The notes: generated by a model from the sequence alone, not told the origin. A stretch of DNA of 64,000 bases from JAFEDN01 sp963712715 (GCA_963712715.1 CAVQJI010000017.1:1-64000), one strand, 5' to 3'; shown: positions 54,873-63,642, counted from the first letter of the stretch. A program made the numbers and translations.

Positions 54873-55722
54873 ATTGAAACTTTCTTCTGAATTCGTGCAG
54901 ATAGTTAAATATGTCATTCTGTTTGAAAACCGTTGTCAGGATTATAGCTGACATGTTATTCCCGTCGACATGATTAACGTCTGCCCCTTTTTCAATTAAA
55001 AATTTAACCACTTCCAGATGGCCATATTTAACGGCCAGATGCAGGGGGCTAGCCCCCTTATTCTCACAAATCCCAATACAGGTTGTATTAATATCCACAT
55101 TTAAGTCCAAACAAGCTTTAACCAATATCATTTTTCCCGAACGCGCAGCCACGCATAGCGCCTTTTCTAGAGAAAATTTAACGCGCTCAAAAGAATCCTG
55201 AACATCCTGCACGCGCCTGCAGGCAATCGCTATCATAAAATTATATTTATTTGGAGGTATCGAATTTATTCCGGCCATCTCCCAAATATCCGGGAAATCA
55301 TCAATTTTATCCCCATAGTTGCTCAGTAATTTGTAAAGGAAATCGAGTATTTTTTGTTGATTATGATCATAAGCCCATTCCATCAGTCCAGGTTCTTTAA
55401 TATCGCCTGCCCCATATATTTCATTATGGGTTGGTTTTTTAGCCATAAAATTAACTATATGTTGATTCTGTGCTGCTTCAATTAATTCTATTATGCGCGG
55501 TTTTAATCCCCGGTAAAGGTCTGCCAAACCTTTCCATAAGGATTGTGAAGTGAGACTGAAATTTTCATGGTGAAACACTAATTGACTCGTGAGTTTCTTT
55601 TCATTTTCAGGAAATTCTTTAGGAAAAGTATTTAAAAATATAATTTTTCCTTTAATATCTAAATTTAAAATAATAATACTCAAAATCTGCCAGGATAATT
55701 TTTCAAAAATAACTGCTTTCAT
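54865..55722 (-). CDS. Ankyrin-repeat protein (effector candidate)
   Basis: 285 residues. The N-terminal 90 residues include 'FEKLSWQILSIIILNLDIKG', a possible F-box-like helix set, but weak. The C-terminal third holds two ankyrin repeats ('LEKALCVAARSGKMILVKAC', 'GASPLHLAVKYGHLEVVKFL', 'IEKGADVNHVDGNNMSAIIL'). AGGAG seven bases before the ATG at 55722 supports this start over an upstream GTG. It converges with, and overlaps by eight bases, the protease-like gene. Effector status is inferred from family and context. Confidence 0.75.
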   Translation of the reverse strand: MKAVIFEKLSWQILSIIILNLDIKGKIIFLNTFPKEFPENEKKLTSQLVFHHENFSLTSQSLWKGLADLYRGLKPRIIELIEAAQNQHIVNFMAKKPTHNEIYGAGDIKEPGLMEWAYDHNQQKILDFLYKLLSNYGDKIDDFPDIWEMAGINSIPPNKYNFMIAIACRRVQDVQDSFERVKFSLEKALCVAARSGKMILVKACLDLNVDINTTCIGICENKGASPLHLAVKYGHLEVVKFLIEKGADVNHVDGNNMSAIILTTVFKQNDIFNYLHEFRRKFQFI

Positions 55723-55767
55723 TTGAAATACTCCTTTCACGATCGGATAAGGACATAGGGCATGCTA

Positions 55768-55870
55768 CCATAAGCCGTTGATCCCTGTCTCTGGCTGGAT
55801 TATAATAATCCCGCAGTGACGGAATGGTATATAAGTTTCGCATTGACACCTTTACGTTTCGTACAAAAAC
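55768..55870 (+). repeat. Direct repeat R, copy 2
   Basis: Copy of 53170-53245 with about 28 extra bases (ggaatggtatataagtttcg...) between its two conserved parts. It lies directly before the MFS gene and may contribute its promoter. Recombination between the copies would remove the two effector-like genes. Confidence 0.75.
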
Positions 55871-55883
55871 TGAGGACTTGATC

Positions 55884-57158
55884 ATGAGACAGGTACCTAA
55901 ATTAAGGCTTTTTTGGGTTGTCATGAGTTCTGAACTCGGCAACTATATGTTATTACCTCTGCTGACTTTCATCTTTTTTGCGGCCAACAGTCCGCTTTTT
56001 TCATCTCCCGTTAGCATGACCAAACGTAGCCTGCTATTTGGGTTATGTTTGAGTTTATATAAAATCAGCGGGGTTATCGGGTGCACACTGCTCACTGCGC
56101 TGTCCGATCATTGTGGCCGGAAAACAGCCCTCAATGCGACGCTGGCCGGTCTTTTGATCGTCGCAAGCTGCGGCTTGGCGGCGCTGTACCTGCACAGCCC
56201 GGCATTACTGATTGGCGGTTATGTTTTGGTGGGTTTGCTGGATACGAATCTGGCAACCGCTCCGGCTATCGCCAGCGATATGAGTGGCGCTCAAAACCGT
56301 ATCGTTAATATGGCGACGATGCAATGCGTCATCTCCCTGGGCGCGTGCATTGGACCAGTAATAGGCGGTCAACTGGCTAACCATCCTCTTCTGCTCCAGA
56401 CCAGTTACGCCGCACCTTTTTTAATAGCATCGATTATCGCCGTAGTGAGTTTGATTCTTATCCAGTACTGTCCGGAAACATTAGTGGAAAAGACCGCGCT
56501 GCCGTCCTGGCCTCTGAAAAAAATCGCTATGGATTATTGGCGGCTGATTCGCACTCCCCATATCGCCTGGCTTTTTTTGCTGTTGATCCTTTGCCAGTTT
56601 AGCTGGAGCAGTTATTATGAATTTATTCCACCGACGCTAAAAAATATTTTCCATTTTTCTCCCGCCATGACCGGTTGGTTTGTCGGTCTTATCGCTTTCT
56701 GGCTGATTATGGCTTCAGGCGTGGTCATTCGTCTGTTACTGCGGGCCTTTAATTACCGGCAATTAATGTGGTTATCGATCGGCGCGGTTGCCTTCGGCAC
56801 TCTGCTCAGCTTATTCGCCAGCGAAAACTCTCTCAACCCCTGGAGCCGTTATGCATTGTGGTTTAGCCCTTTGCCCACAGCGATGGGCGATGTGATATTT
56901 TTTAGCTTATTTACAGGCTTTCTTTCGCAGTCGGTGTCTTCCGGTCAGCAGGGCAAAGCGATGGGCCTGACCCGCACCATCGCGACACTGGTATGGTCTT
57001 TCACGGCACTGTTAGGCGGTGGGTTGCTGGCCTGGCATCCCAATGGAGCATTGTTATTCGCACCGGCCGGGGCGCTGGTCTTATTGGCGATTTTTGGTTT
57101 CAGTGCGCAACCTTTTCGGTTTATTAACAGGGAGACTCTTCATGATTCTATGTCTTGA
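55884..57158 (+). CDS. MFS transporter (tetracycline/multidrug-like)
   Basis: About 424 residues, twelve membrane segments. Motif A is 'CTLLTALSDHCGRKTALNAT', and motif C-like 'CVISLGACIGPVIGGQLANH' follows in segment 5, as in the 12-TM drug antiporter branch. Substrate unknown. GAGG upstream supports the ATG at 55884. Its 3' end overlaps coaX by 17 bases, so the pair forms an operon. Confidence 0.87.
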   Translation: MRQVPKLRLFWVVMSSELGNYMLLPLLTFIFFAANSPLFSSPVSMTKRSLLFGLCLSLYKISGVIGCTLLTALSDHCGRKTALNATLAGLLIVASCGLAALYLHSPALLIGGYVLVGLLDTNLATAPAIASDMSGAQNRIVNMATMQCVISLGACIGPVIGGQLANHPLLLQTSYAAPFLIASIIAVVSLILIQYCPETLVEKTALPSWPLKKIAMDYWRLIRTPHIAWLFLLLILCQFSWSSYYEFIPPTLKNIFHFSPAMTGWFVGLIAFWLIMASGVVIRLLLRAFNYRQLMWLSIGAVAFGTLLSLFASENSLNPWSRYALWFSPLPTAMGDVIFFSLFTGFLSQSVSSGQQGKAMGLTRTIATLVWSFTALLGGGLLAWHPNGALLFAPAGALVLLAIFGFSAQPFRFINRETLHDSMS

Positions 57159-57924
57159 TGTCGGCAATACTCATATCTTTGGTGGAGTTTTTGATGATCG
57201 TCAGATTGTGCTGCGCTTCCGTTATGATACCAAGCAGCCTCATACTTCCGATCAAATTGGCGTATTTTTCCGCAGCGTTTTAAGGGAAAATAATATCGAT
57301 GCTCAGAAAATCAGAAAAATTTCGTTGGCGTCTGTAGTCCCCAGCATCGATTATTCTCTGCGTTCCGCCTGCATCAAATATTTTGATATTGAACCGTTTA
57401 TTTTGCAGGCCGGAGTAAAGACGGGATTAAAAATAAAAACCGCAAATCCTGCCGAAGTGGGTGCGGATTTAATCGCGGAAGCTATAGCCGGAGTACACCA
57501 GTTTCCGAAAAAAAATTTGATTATCGTCGATTTTGGCACAGCCACCACTTATATTGCCGTCAACGACCGCGAAGAATTTTTGGGAGCGACCATTCTACCG
57601 GGATTAAAGACTTCGATGGAAGCGCTTAAGGAAAACGCCTCCCGGTTGCCCGCCGTCGAAATCGTAAAACCGGATGTTATGCTGGGTCGCAACACCATTC
57701 AATGCATTCAGGCCGGCCTGTATTACAGTCAGTTGGCGACTTTGAAAGAGCTTACCCGGGGAATTTCGGATCAATGCTTTGCGGGTTCTCCTCCCATTAT
57801 TATTGGTACCGGCGGATTTTCATACCTGTTTGAAAATGAAAATATATTTACTCATTTCGCTCCCGATATCGTTCTGGAAGGACTTTACCTAGCTCTGTTA
57901 AAAAATCAGGCGGAGGTGGAATGA
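57142..57924 (+). CDS. coaX: Type III pantothenate kinase
   Basis: 260 residues. 'MILCLDVGNTHIFGGVFDDR' (phosphate-binding), 'NPAEVGADLIAEAIAG' (the GADL motif), 'IIVDFGTATTYIAV' and 'IGTGGFSYLFEN' are the ASKHA-fold motifs of CoaX. It makes 4'-phosphopantothenate for CoA. GGGAG lies before the ATG at 57142, inside the end of the MFS gene. Confidence 0.95.
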   Translation: MILCLDVGNTHIFGGVFDDRQIVLRFRYDTKQPHTSDQIGVFFRSVLRENNIDAQKIRKISLASVVPSIDYSLRSACIKYFDIEPFILQAGVKTGLKIKTANPAEVGADLIAEAIAGVHQFPKKNLIIVDFGTATTYIAVNDREEFLGATILPGLKTSMEALKENASRLPAVEIVKPDVMLGRNTIQCIQAGLYYSQLATLKELTRGISDQCFAGSPPIIIGTGGFSYLFENENIFTHFAPDIVLEGLYLALLKNQAEVE

Positions 57925-58325
57925 CAGGACTGGCATAAGCCATAAATTGTCAAATGATGATCGGTCATTTTAAAATGGGCCTTGGCGGCGATATCCGCCT
58001 GATGTTTTTCAATGACTTCATCGACAAATTCAGCCACTTTTCCGCAGTTAACACACACCAAATGATCGTGGTGCCGACCCTGCTCCAACTCAAATACCGA
58101 ATGGCCACCCGCAAAATGATGCCGCCTGACCAGTCCCGCGGCTTCAAACTGGGTGAGTACCCGGTAGACCGTCGCCAAACCCACGTCTTCGCCCTGCTCC
58201 AGAAGGGCCTGATAGACATCTTCGGCGGTTAGGTGATGCGGGTCCGATTTTTCTAATATTTTCAGAATATTAATTCGGGGTGTAGTCACTTTTAATCCTG
58301 CCTGGCGCAGGTCGTTGTGGGACAA
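57906..58325 (-). CDS. fur: Ferric uptake regulator
   Basis: 139 residues. Winged helix 'HLTAEDVYQALLEQGEDVGL' and 'ATVYRVLTQFEAAGLVRRHH', then the metal site 'FELEQGRHHDHLVCVNCGKV' and a second Cys pair 'YGLCQSCH'. It represses iron-uptake genes when Fe(II) is plentiful. It is divergent from bamE, a conserved arrangement, and its 3' end overlaps coaX by 19 bases. Confidence 0.96.
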   Translation of the reverse strand: MSHNDLRQAGLKVTTPRINILKILEKSDPHHLTAEDVYQALLEQGEDVGLATVYRVLTQFEAAGLVRRHHFAGGHSVFELEQGRHHDHLVCVNCGKVAEFVDEVIEKHQADIAAKAHFKMTDHHLTIYGLCQSCHSTSA

Positions 58326-58471
58326 AATGGCTGCTCCACTGGTAATGTATCCGGGTTTTCAGGCTTATGTCCTGAAACCACACTTTCATCGACTGATGCG
58401 ATGACTATAGCCTAATATAGTCAAACTCCGAATTCAACACTCACTGCTGGTATTGTGGTGATAAATTAGAT

Positions 58472-58804
58472 ATGATTCCGCTCATGTGGTTTAAACGTAT
58501 ACTAATTTTGGGAATCCTCTCCGTAATCGGCGTCAGTCTGAGCGGCTGCTGGTTTATTTTTAAACCTGACATCAAACAGGGAAATGTTCTTACTCTAAAA
58601 AAAATTAATGATCTTCGCCCGGGTATGACTAAAGAACAGGTCACCGCACTGTTAGGCGCTCCAGTTTTGGTGAATGGCTTCGCCGATAACGAAATGATTT
58701 ATGTTTATACCATCCAGCCCGGTCATGGCGAGTTTCAAACCCAGCAGCTTAGAATTTATTTTGAGAAGGGACGGCTGACTCATTATACTTCGAACGTGCA
58801 TTAA
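58472..58804 (+). CDS. bamE: Outer membrane assembly lipoprotein BamE
   Basis: 110 residues. A lipoprotein signal ends in 'SVIGVSLSGC' (lipobox LSGC), then the SmpA/OmlA domain with 'NDLRPGMTKEQVTALLGAPV' and 'FADNEMIYVYTIQPGHGEFQ'. BamE helps the Bam complex insert outer membrane proteins. An alternative ATG is at 58484. Its 3' end overlaps rnfH, which is convergent. Confidence 0.95.
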   Translation: MIPLMWFKRILILGILSVIGVSLSGCWFIFKPDIKQGNVLTLKKINDLRPGMTKEQVTALLGAPVLVNGFADNEMIYVYTIQPGHGEFQTQQLRIYFEKGRLTHYTSNVH

Positions 58805-59069
58805 TCCCGGCGCGGACCTGACGGGCCTGCCGGGGACTTCTTTGCAGAGGCCGGTAAATTTCTACACGATCACCTTCGTGCACCAAATCGTCCAGAGCGA
58901 CCCGTTCGCCATATATACCTACCGCCGCCCGGCCTAATATAATCCCGGGAAATTGCTGTAGCACGCCGGAACGCTGGATCGCCAGTGCTACCGTACAATT
59001 TTCAGGGACGCTTAAAGCTATTTCCACCTGATGTTGCGCAGTAGCATACGCGACAGTGATCGTCATCAT
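58749..59069 (-). CDS. rnfH: RnfH-family ubiquitin-like protein
   Basis: 106 residues beginning 'MMTITVAYATAQHQVEIALS', with 'RSGVLQQFPGI' and 'VALDDLVHEGDRVEIYRPLQ', typical of RnfH. It has a beta-grasp fold, and its role is unclear although it is nearly always beside ratA. GGGAG upstream lies in the end of hairpin copy D, which separates it from ratA. The C-terminal tail overlaps bamE. Confidence 0.92.
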   Translation of the reverse strand: MMTITVAYATAQHQVEIALSVPENCTVALAIQRSGVLQQFPGIILGRAAVGIYGERVALDDLVHEGDRVEIYRPLQRSPRQARQVRAGINARSKYNESAVPSQNKF

Positions 59070-59074
59070 GGCAT

Positions 59075-59242
59075 GGCTCCCGCATTAAAACCCATTAACG
59101 TCCACTTTTGCTCCATATTTGACGAAAAATCGTCCTCAAAATGCTCACATAGAGTACTATGCTGCGCTTTTTCGGACAATTTTTCGTCAAATCTGAAGCA
59201 AAATTGAACGTTTTGCGCTGTGTAAATTTTAATGCGGGAGCC
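59075..59242. repeat. Long hairpin element, copy D, between ratA and rnfH
   Basis: Terminal inverted repeats GGCTCCCGCATTAAAA/TTTTAATGCGGGAGCC (16 bp), inner stem TATTTGACGAAAAAT-like pairing, and apex CATAGAGTACTATG. Read on the minus strand the apex resembles copy C: GCATAGTACTCTATGTGAG against GCATAATACCACTATGTAAG. One arm has CCCATTAACG, near the CCCATTGACG of copies A and B. CCATGATGAC occurs on both sides of the element, as a target-site duplication would. Confidence 0.8.
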
Positions 59243-59259
59243 CTGGTCATCATGGTGAA

Positions 59260-59691
59260 TTATTTGTAAACCTGCTGGGCGCGTTTGTGGAAGGCGTCTA
59301 CCAGCAGGGAGGCTACCTGGTTAAAAACGGGGCCAAACAGCATCTTCAAAACACCCGTGGCCAGTTCAAATTCAAGGTTCAGCGCTACCCGGCACGAACC
59401 CGGATCGAGAGCTTCAAAGCTCCAGAAGCCCTCCAGACTTTTAAATGGACCATTAATAAGGCGCATTTCCACCATTTTATGTGGCTGCAACCGGTTCAGA
59501 GTAGAAAAAGATTTGTGAATTCCCGCCCCGGAAAAGGTCAGCGAGGCGTGAATCTCATCCGCGCTGCGCTCGATAACCTCGCTATTAACGCAATATGGAA
59601 CAAATTGGGCGTATTGCTCAATATCGTTTACTAAATCAAACATTTGTGCGGGAGTATAAGGAACTATGGCGAATTTATTAATGACGGTCAT
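59260..59691 (-). CDS. ratA: RatA-family START-domain protein
   Basis: 143 residues: 'FAIVPYTPAQMFDLVNDIEQ', 'YAQFVPYCVNSEVIERSADE' and 'FGPVFNQVASLLVDAFHKRA', the polyketide-cyclase/START fold of RatA (Coq10-like). E. coli RatA is reported to inhibit 70S association; other members bind ubiquinone. The ATG at 59691 is chosen on family length; the longer frame upstream is antisense to smpB. Confidence 0.93.
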   Translation of the reverse strand: MTVINKFAIVPYTPAQMFDLVNDIEQYAQFVPYCVNSEVIERSADEIHASLTFSGAGIHKSFSTLNRLQPHKMVEMRLINGPFKSLEGFWSFEALDPGSCRVALNLEFELATGVLKMLFGPVFNQVASLLVDAFHKRAQQVYK

Positions 59692-59745
59692 GGACCTAAC
59701 CTGATCTCGATAATTACTAAGGGGAATGATAATATAACGCCCACT

Positions 59746-60225
59746 ATGAATAAGCAATCCAAATCTATTGAACGCCTCATTGTCAGCAATAAAAAAGCTT
59801 TCCACGATTATACCATCGAAGAGCGGTTTGAAGCAGGGATTGTTCTGGAAGGCTGGGAAGTCAAAAGCATCCGCGCCGGACGTTGTCAGCTTAAGGAAAG
59901 CTACGTAATCCTTAAAAAGGGCGAAGCCTGGCTGATCGGCATGCATATTTCCCCGTTAATCAGCGCATCCACGCACATTGATCCCGATCCGGTACGCACC
60001 CGCAAACTATTGTTACATGAGCGGGAACTCAGCAAGTTGCATCGAGCCAAAGAACGGGAGGGATACACGATCGTCGCCATCGACCTGCATTGGCATCATA
60101 ACCGGGTAAAAGCCGAAATCGCCCTTGCCAAAGGCAAAAAAACCCACGATAAACGCGCCGCCACCAAAGAACGGGAATGGGGCCGTGAAAAACAGCGTTT
60201 ACTCCGGCACAGCAGCAAAGTATAA
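59746..60225 (+). CDS. smpB: SsrA-binding protein SmpB
   Basis: 159 residues, with 'IERLIVSNKKAFHDYTIEER', 'FEAGIVLEGWEVKSIRAGRC' and the basic tail 'DKRAATKEREWGREKQRLLR'. It binds tmRNA and carries it to stalled ribosomes. The ssrA gene lies 600 bp downstream, with only one gene between. Divergent from ratA, the usual order. Confidence 0.96.
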   Translation: MNKQSKSIERLIVSNKKAFHDYTIEERFEAGIVLEGWEVKSIRAGRCQLKESYVILKKGEAWLIGMHISPLISASTHIDPDPVRTRKLLLHERELSKLHRAKEREGYTIVAIDLHWHHNRVKAEIALAKGKKTHDKRAATKEREWGREKQRLLRHSSKV

Positions 60226-60349
60226 TAGATAATTTATACATTTAGTTTTTCGGCGCCCCAAAATTGTCCTATATTTATACATAAGAAAAACTGCACTGAT
60301 AGCAGTTTCATCGTAACGGCATGGACGCCACTTTGCCGGGAGATGAAAC

Positions 60350-60811
60350 ATGAAAAAATTAAACGGTTTTACGACTATAATAGTTTCAATAGTGATGGGC
60401 GTTGCCATTCCTGGGTATGCCTTGGCGCAAAAGACTTTTGTATTCGATCCTACCCAACATCAGTGGTACGCATACGACAATGGTGTGCTGGTAAGGAGCG
60501 GGGTTGCTTCAGGCGGAGCCAATTTCTGTCCTGACATTCACAGGGCCTGCCATACTCCGGTCGGCAGCTTTTCGGTGATTGACAAAGGCGGCCCTGGGTG
60601 TAAATCCACGATTTACCCGATAGGTAAAGGTGGTGCGCCGATGCCTTACTGCATGCATTTTACCAAGTTTTACGCCGTCCATGGCTCTTACGAGGTAGTT
60701 CCGGGCCGAAATGTCAGTCACGGCTGTATCCGTATATACCCCGAAGCAGCCCGCTGGCTCAGTGAAAATTTTATGACCATAGGCACCCGGGTTATTGTAA
60801 AACCTTATTAA
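60350..60811 (+). CDS. L,D-transpeptidase, EnhA-like
   Basis: 153 residues. A signal peptide (about 1-26, 'GVAIPGYALA') precedes a YkuD domain: 'FVFDPTQHQWYAYDNGVLVR', 'CHTPVGSFSVIDKGG', and the active-site 'FYAVHGSYEVVPGRNVSHGC' with Cys and His. It cross-links peptidoglycan in the periplasm or anchors lipoproteins. Legionella EnhA, linked to host-cell entry, is of this type, but an entry role here is only by analogy. Confidence 0.85.
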   Translation: MKKLNGFTTIIVSIVMGVAIPGYALAQKTFVFDPTQHQWYAYDNGVLVRSGVASGGANFCPDIHRACHTPVGSFSVIDKGGPGCKSTIYPIGKGGAPMPYCMHFTKFYAVHGSYEVVPGRNVSHGCIRIYPEAARWLSENFMTIGTRVIVKPY

Positions 60812-60833
60812 AAAATGTATAATTATATATATA

Positions 60834-61262
60834 GGGGGCGACCTGGCTTCGACGCGGGTTGCAAAGCCTAAGGGGCATGTCGAGCAAGCAATGAGGCTCG
60901 TAAAAACTAAATTGCAAAACCAATAGCTGGAAAATCATTATTCAGCAAAGCTGCCAACGACAGTTTGGCTTTAGCAGCAGTAGCCGCTTAAGTCATTTTG
61001 TCGCCTACCGTCCTAAGAAAACGGTACAGCCCATTGACCGGTGAGTGCTTATGTAGCCGGAGTCTCTCACGAGACGTGCAATGGTCATAATCATTAAGAT
61101 CGCCTGCTGGCATGGCTCATGACCAGCAGGTTAAACCGAAGGGCTCGCTGCTAATTTTACCCTGCTTATCGGGTGGTTAGCAGTCAAATTAAAGATAAGT
61201 CTAAGCATGTAGATCCAAGGGTAGAGGATCAGCGGACGCGGGTTCAATTCCCGCCGCCTCCA
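60834..61262 (+). ncRNA. ssrA: Transfer-messenger RNA
   Basis: Begins GGGGGCGACCTGGCTTCGAC, a standard tmRNA 5' end, and closes with the T arm GCGGGTTCAATTCCCGCC and acceptor CGCCTCC plus A73, which pairs with GGGGGCG. The tag frame starts at GCC 60953 and reads ANDSLALAAVAA then TAA at 60989-60991; pseudoknot-like repeats follow. CCA is not encoded (ACGA follows). Its last 60 bases are also the attachment site of the element encoding the integrase at 61201. Confidence 0.96.
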
Positions 61263-62523
61263 CGATATAACTATTTGATATTAAAGACAAAATTTCATCA
61301 TTACCCCGTTGTGGGTTTATTTTGGGTTTATTTGCGTAAATTGCCCCCCAGTTATTCACTGGCAAATAGCCCCTTTTAACTCGGGTATCAGGGATCCATT
61401 TACCATAGGTCTTCATCACCATCTGAATGTCTGTATGACCCATTTGGGTGGCTACCCACATCATGTTCTCACCCCCCGACAACATCATGGATGCATAAGT
61501 ATGCCGGGTCTGATAAGGATTCCGATATCGAACGCCTGCTTTCTTGAGCGCATGTATCCAGGCAGTTCTGCGTATTTGATGATCAGTTTCCCAAGGCTGA
61601 CGGGTACGCGGGTTATGAAAGACTCGTTTACCGATCATAAATGTGTAGGGTTTTTGGCCTTTTAAGGCCGCCAGTGCTGGCGGCAACAGTAAAACATCAC
61701 GTTCCCCCGCCTCTGTTTTAGTTCCTTTTACCCGCTTTTTAACGACAGCTCTCACCACATGAACAACGCCATTAATCCAATCAATATCGTCCCATTCCAG
61801 CGCAATCAATTCAGAAGTGCGCAATCCAGTAAAAAAAGCAAATTGAAAAAGATGCTTAATTTGCTCATCATGGGCTGCGTCTACAATGGCTTTTATTTCA
61901 TCCTTATCAAATGGATCTACTTTAAAATCACTCTTACTACTTGCCTTACACAATAATTTTGCAATCACAATTTTATCGAGTGGATTACTTTTGATAGAGT
62001 CATCATTCAACGCTTGATCTATGACTGCACGCAAGGGTATTAAAATATTACTCACTGTTTTTGAAGTGACCTTAAGACCACGCACCCATTGACGAATAAC
62101 GGTTGGTTTTAAATCCTGAATAGCAATAGTGCCAAAATTGGGCAATAAATGCATATCACAAACTTTTTTATAGCCTAGATAAGTACTCCATTCACAAGTG
62201 GCTTTTATCAGTTCAAGAAATTCATTTAATAATTCACCCACAGTCACATTGGTTCGCACATGGCCAAATCGCCTCGCCAATCTGGAATTCGGAAAATAAT
62301 CGGCGTAAGAGAAAGTACCTCGCGCAATAGCGTTCATAATTTCGCCGCGTAACCGATGGGCATATTTAATGTTAGACGCAGTGGCTTCCAGCTTAAGCAT
62401 TTCGCGACATTGAACGTTTCGATAATAAAAAGTAATACGTAGAGTATTACCCGTTTTCCCATACCTTGCCTCTACTCCTGGCGGAGTTTTGGCAGAACTG
62501 CTCGATTGCCGTTTTCTACCCAT
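61201..62523 (-). CDS. Tyrosine-type site-specific integrase, ssrA-integrating
   Basis: 440 residues. An N-terminal arm-binding DUF3596-like domain ('GKTGNTLRITFYYRNVQCRE'), then a SAM-like core ('SVTVGELLNEFLEL'-like at about 95), then the catalytic domain: Arg in 'FFTGLRTSELIALEWDDIDW', 'YQTRHTYASMMLSGG' (HxxR), 'MGHTDIQMVMKTYGKW' with Tyr. The last 20 residues ('EAAGIEPASADPLPLD...') are read antisense from the 3' end of ssrA, showing integration there. It is intact and probably active or recent. Confidence 0.93.
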   Translation of the reverse strand: MGRKRQSSSSAKTPPGVEARYGKTGNTLRITFYYRNVQCREMLKLEATASNIKYAHRLRGEIMNAIARGTFSYADYFPNSRLARRFGHVRTNVTVGELLNEFLELIKATCEWSTYLGYKKVCDMHLLPNFGTIAIQDLKPTVIRQWVRGLKVTSKTVSNILIPLRAVIDQALNDDSIKSNPLDKIVIAKLLCKASSKSDFKVDPFDKDEIKAIVDAAHDEQIKHLFQFAFFTGLRTSELIALEWDDIDWINGVVHVVRAVVKKRVKGTKTEAGERDVLLLPPALAALKGQKPYTFMIGKRVFHNPRTRQPWETDHQIRRTAWIHALKKAGVRYRNPYQTRHTYASMMLSGGENMMWVATQMGHTDIQMVMKTYGKWIPDTRVKRGYLPVNNWGAIYANKPKINPQRGNDEILSLISNSYIVEAAGIEPASADPLPLDLHA

Positions 62524-62678
62524 TTTTCAACCTCAATCAAATTTATCCATAAATTGCCATCTGGCCCCACTTTACAATGTAAACCATCCAGCCATAACCC
62601 ACGTTTGCGCTTCGCATGGACAGCATTGGCGGTATCACCTGAGTCGTCGCAATATTTCCTCAATTTGACCCATTTCAT
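62472..62678 (-). CDS. Excisionase-like protein
   Basis: 68 residues, 'MKWVKLRKYCDDSGDTANAV' with 'GLWLDGLHCKVGPDGNLWIN', a winged-helix excisionase-like pattern that bends attachment sites. Its 3' end overlaps the integrase start by 52 bases, the usual xis-int order. A directionality factor for excision is the likely role. Confidence 0.75.
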   Translation of the reverse strand: MKWVKLRKYCDDSGDTANAVHAKRKRGLWLDGLHCKVGPDGNLWINLIEVEKWVENGNRAVLPKLRQE

Positions 62679-62823
62679 TTTTAATTTACCCCCATTTTAA
62701 CAAGTAATCAGCGTGATGACACCTGATTAAGTATTGATAAAGCATTTTGATCACCTCCTCTCATTTTCTAAATCGTATTCTGTGAAACTATTTGGTTTTC
62801 AGTGTTTTTATTTTGTACATCCA
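62679..62823. other. Short gap between the excisionase-like and HTH genes
   Basis: AT-rich, with no coding frame. It probably holds the promoter for the xis-int unit. No repeat is seen. Confidence 0.35.
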
Positions 62824-63642
62824 CTATTTCCTTTCTTTTTCTTTCCTGAATAAACCAGCCTGGAATAAGGCTAACATGGAGAAGGATTCACAACGTGAGC
62901 AAGGTTTTTCTTCTGTACTGTTTTTGGCATGAGCATTTGAGCTATTGACTTGCTCCCATTTATCGGCCCCTCCCTGAGCAATGGCTTCATTTAGCACTTT
63001 GATCATCAAAGGCTCACTTAAGCTCAAAAAATAGCGTTGTTTCTCCGGGGGGAATTCGCTTATTTTAAATGCTCGAAAAATGGACAATCCTTTATTGACC
63101 GCCTCTGGTAATTCAGGGACTCCATTTTTCACTATTTTTTTAGCTTGCTGATAAGTTTTGTAGTTATCAAAATAAATTTTGTAGTTACCCAAACCAACCA
63201 ATTTAACCGCTATTTCTTCTGTCCGACCTCGTAATACTAGTTTTTTATCTAAAATATCATCAAAATTAATGATCACTTCGGGAAAATTTTCCCTAAGTGA
63301 AAGATCAGTTCTAGCCCCTTTTCGGCATCCTAAAGCCGCTTCATGGGCTAAACCAAGTTCTACTTGCTGTATAAAGCTCAGTGGAGGCTGGCTGCGTTTG
63401 AGGATTTCAACTTCAGCTTTTAAGGTGGCTATATATGCCTTATCTCTGTCTGAAACTAATTGATCTCTGGTCACTCTCCAATTCGTCGCTTTTTCTATTT
63501 TCATCGCATTTTTCAGGGTAATAGCTCGCGATCCGCTAAGCCATTCGGAAATACGGTCTACGTCAATACCCGTAAGCTCCGAGAGCCGATTGCGACTTCT
63601 GCAGATTTTAATAGCTACCCATAAAAAATAGATATTGGTCAT
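62824..63642 (-). CDS. Element-encoded HTH regulator with C-terminal extension
   Basis: 272 residues. Residues 14-58 have a Cro/YdaS-like helix-turn-helix ('RNRLSELTGIDVDRISEWLS', 'GSRAITLKNAMKIEKATN'). A second part includes 'FIQQVELGLAHEAALGCRKG' and 'LSLRENFPEVIINFDDILDK', ParB- or RepA-like phage helper sequences of uncertain family. A Cys-rich tail 'EKPCSRCESFS' ends it. It is probably a control or immunity gene of the integrated element. Confidence 0.6.
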   Translation of the reverse strand: MTNIYFLWVAIKICRSRNRLSELTGIDVDRISEWLSGSRAITLKNAMKIEKATNWRVTRDQLVSDRDKAYIATLKAEVEILKRSQPPLSFIQQVELGLAHEAALGCRKGARTDLSLRENFPEVIINFDDILDKKLVLRGRTEEIAVKLVGLGNYKIYFDNYKTYQQAKKIVKNGVPELPEAVNKGLSIFRAFKISEFPPEKQRYFLSLSEPLMIKVLNEAIAQGGADKWEQVNSSNAHAKNSTEEKPCSRCESFSMLALFQAGLFRKEKERK

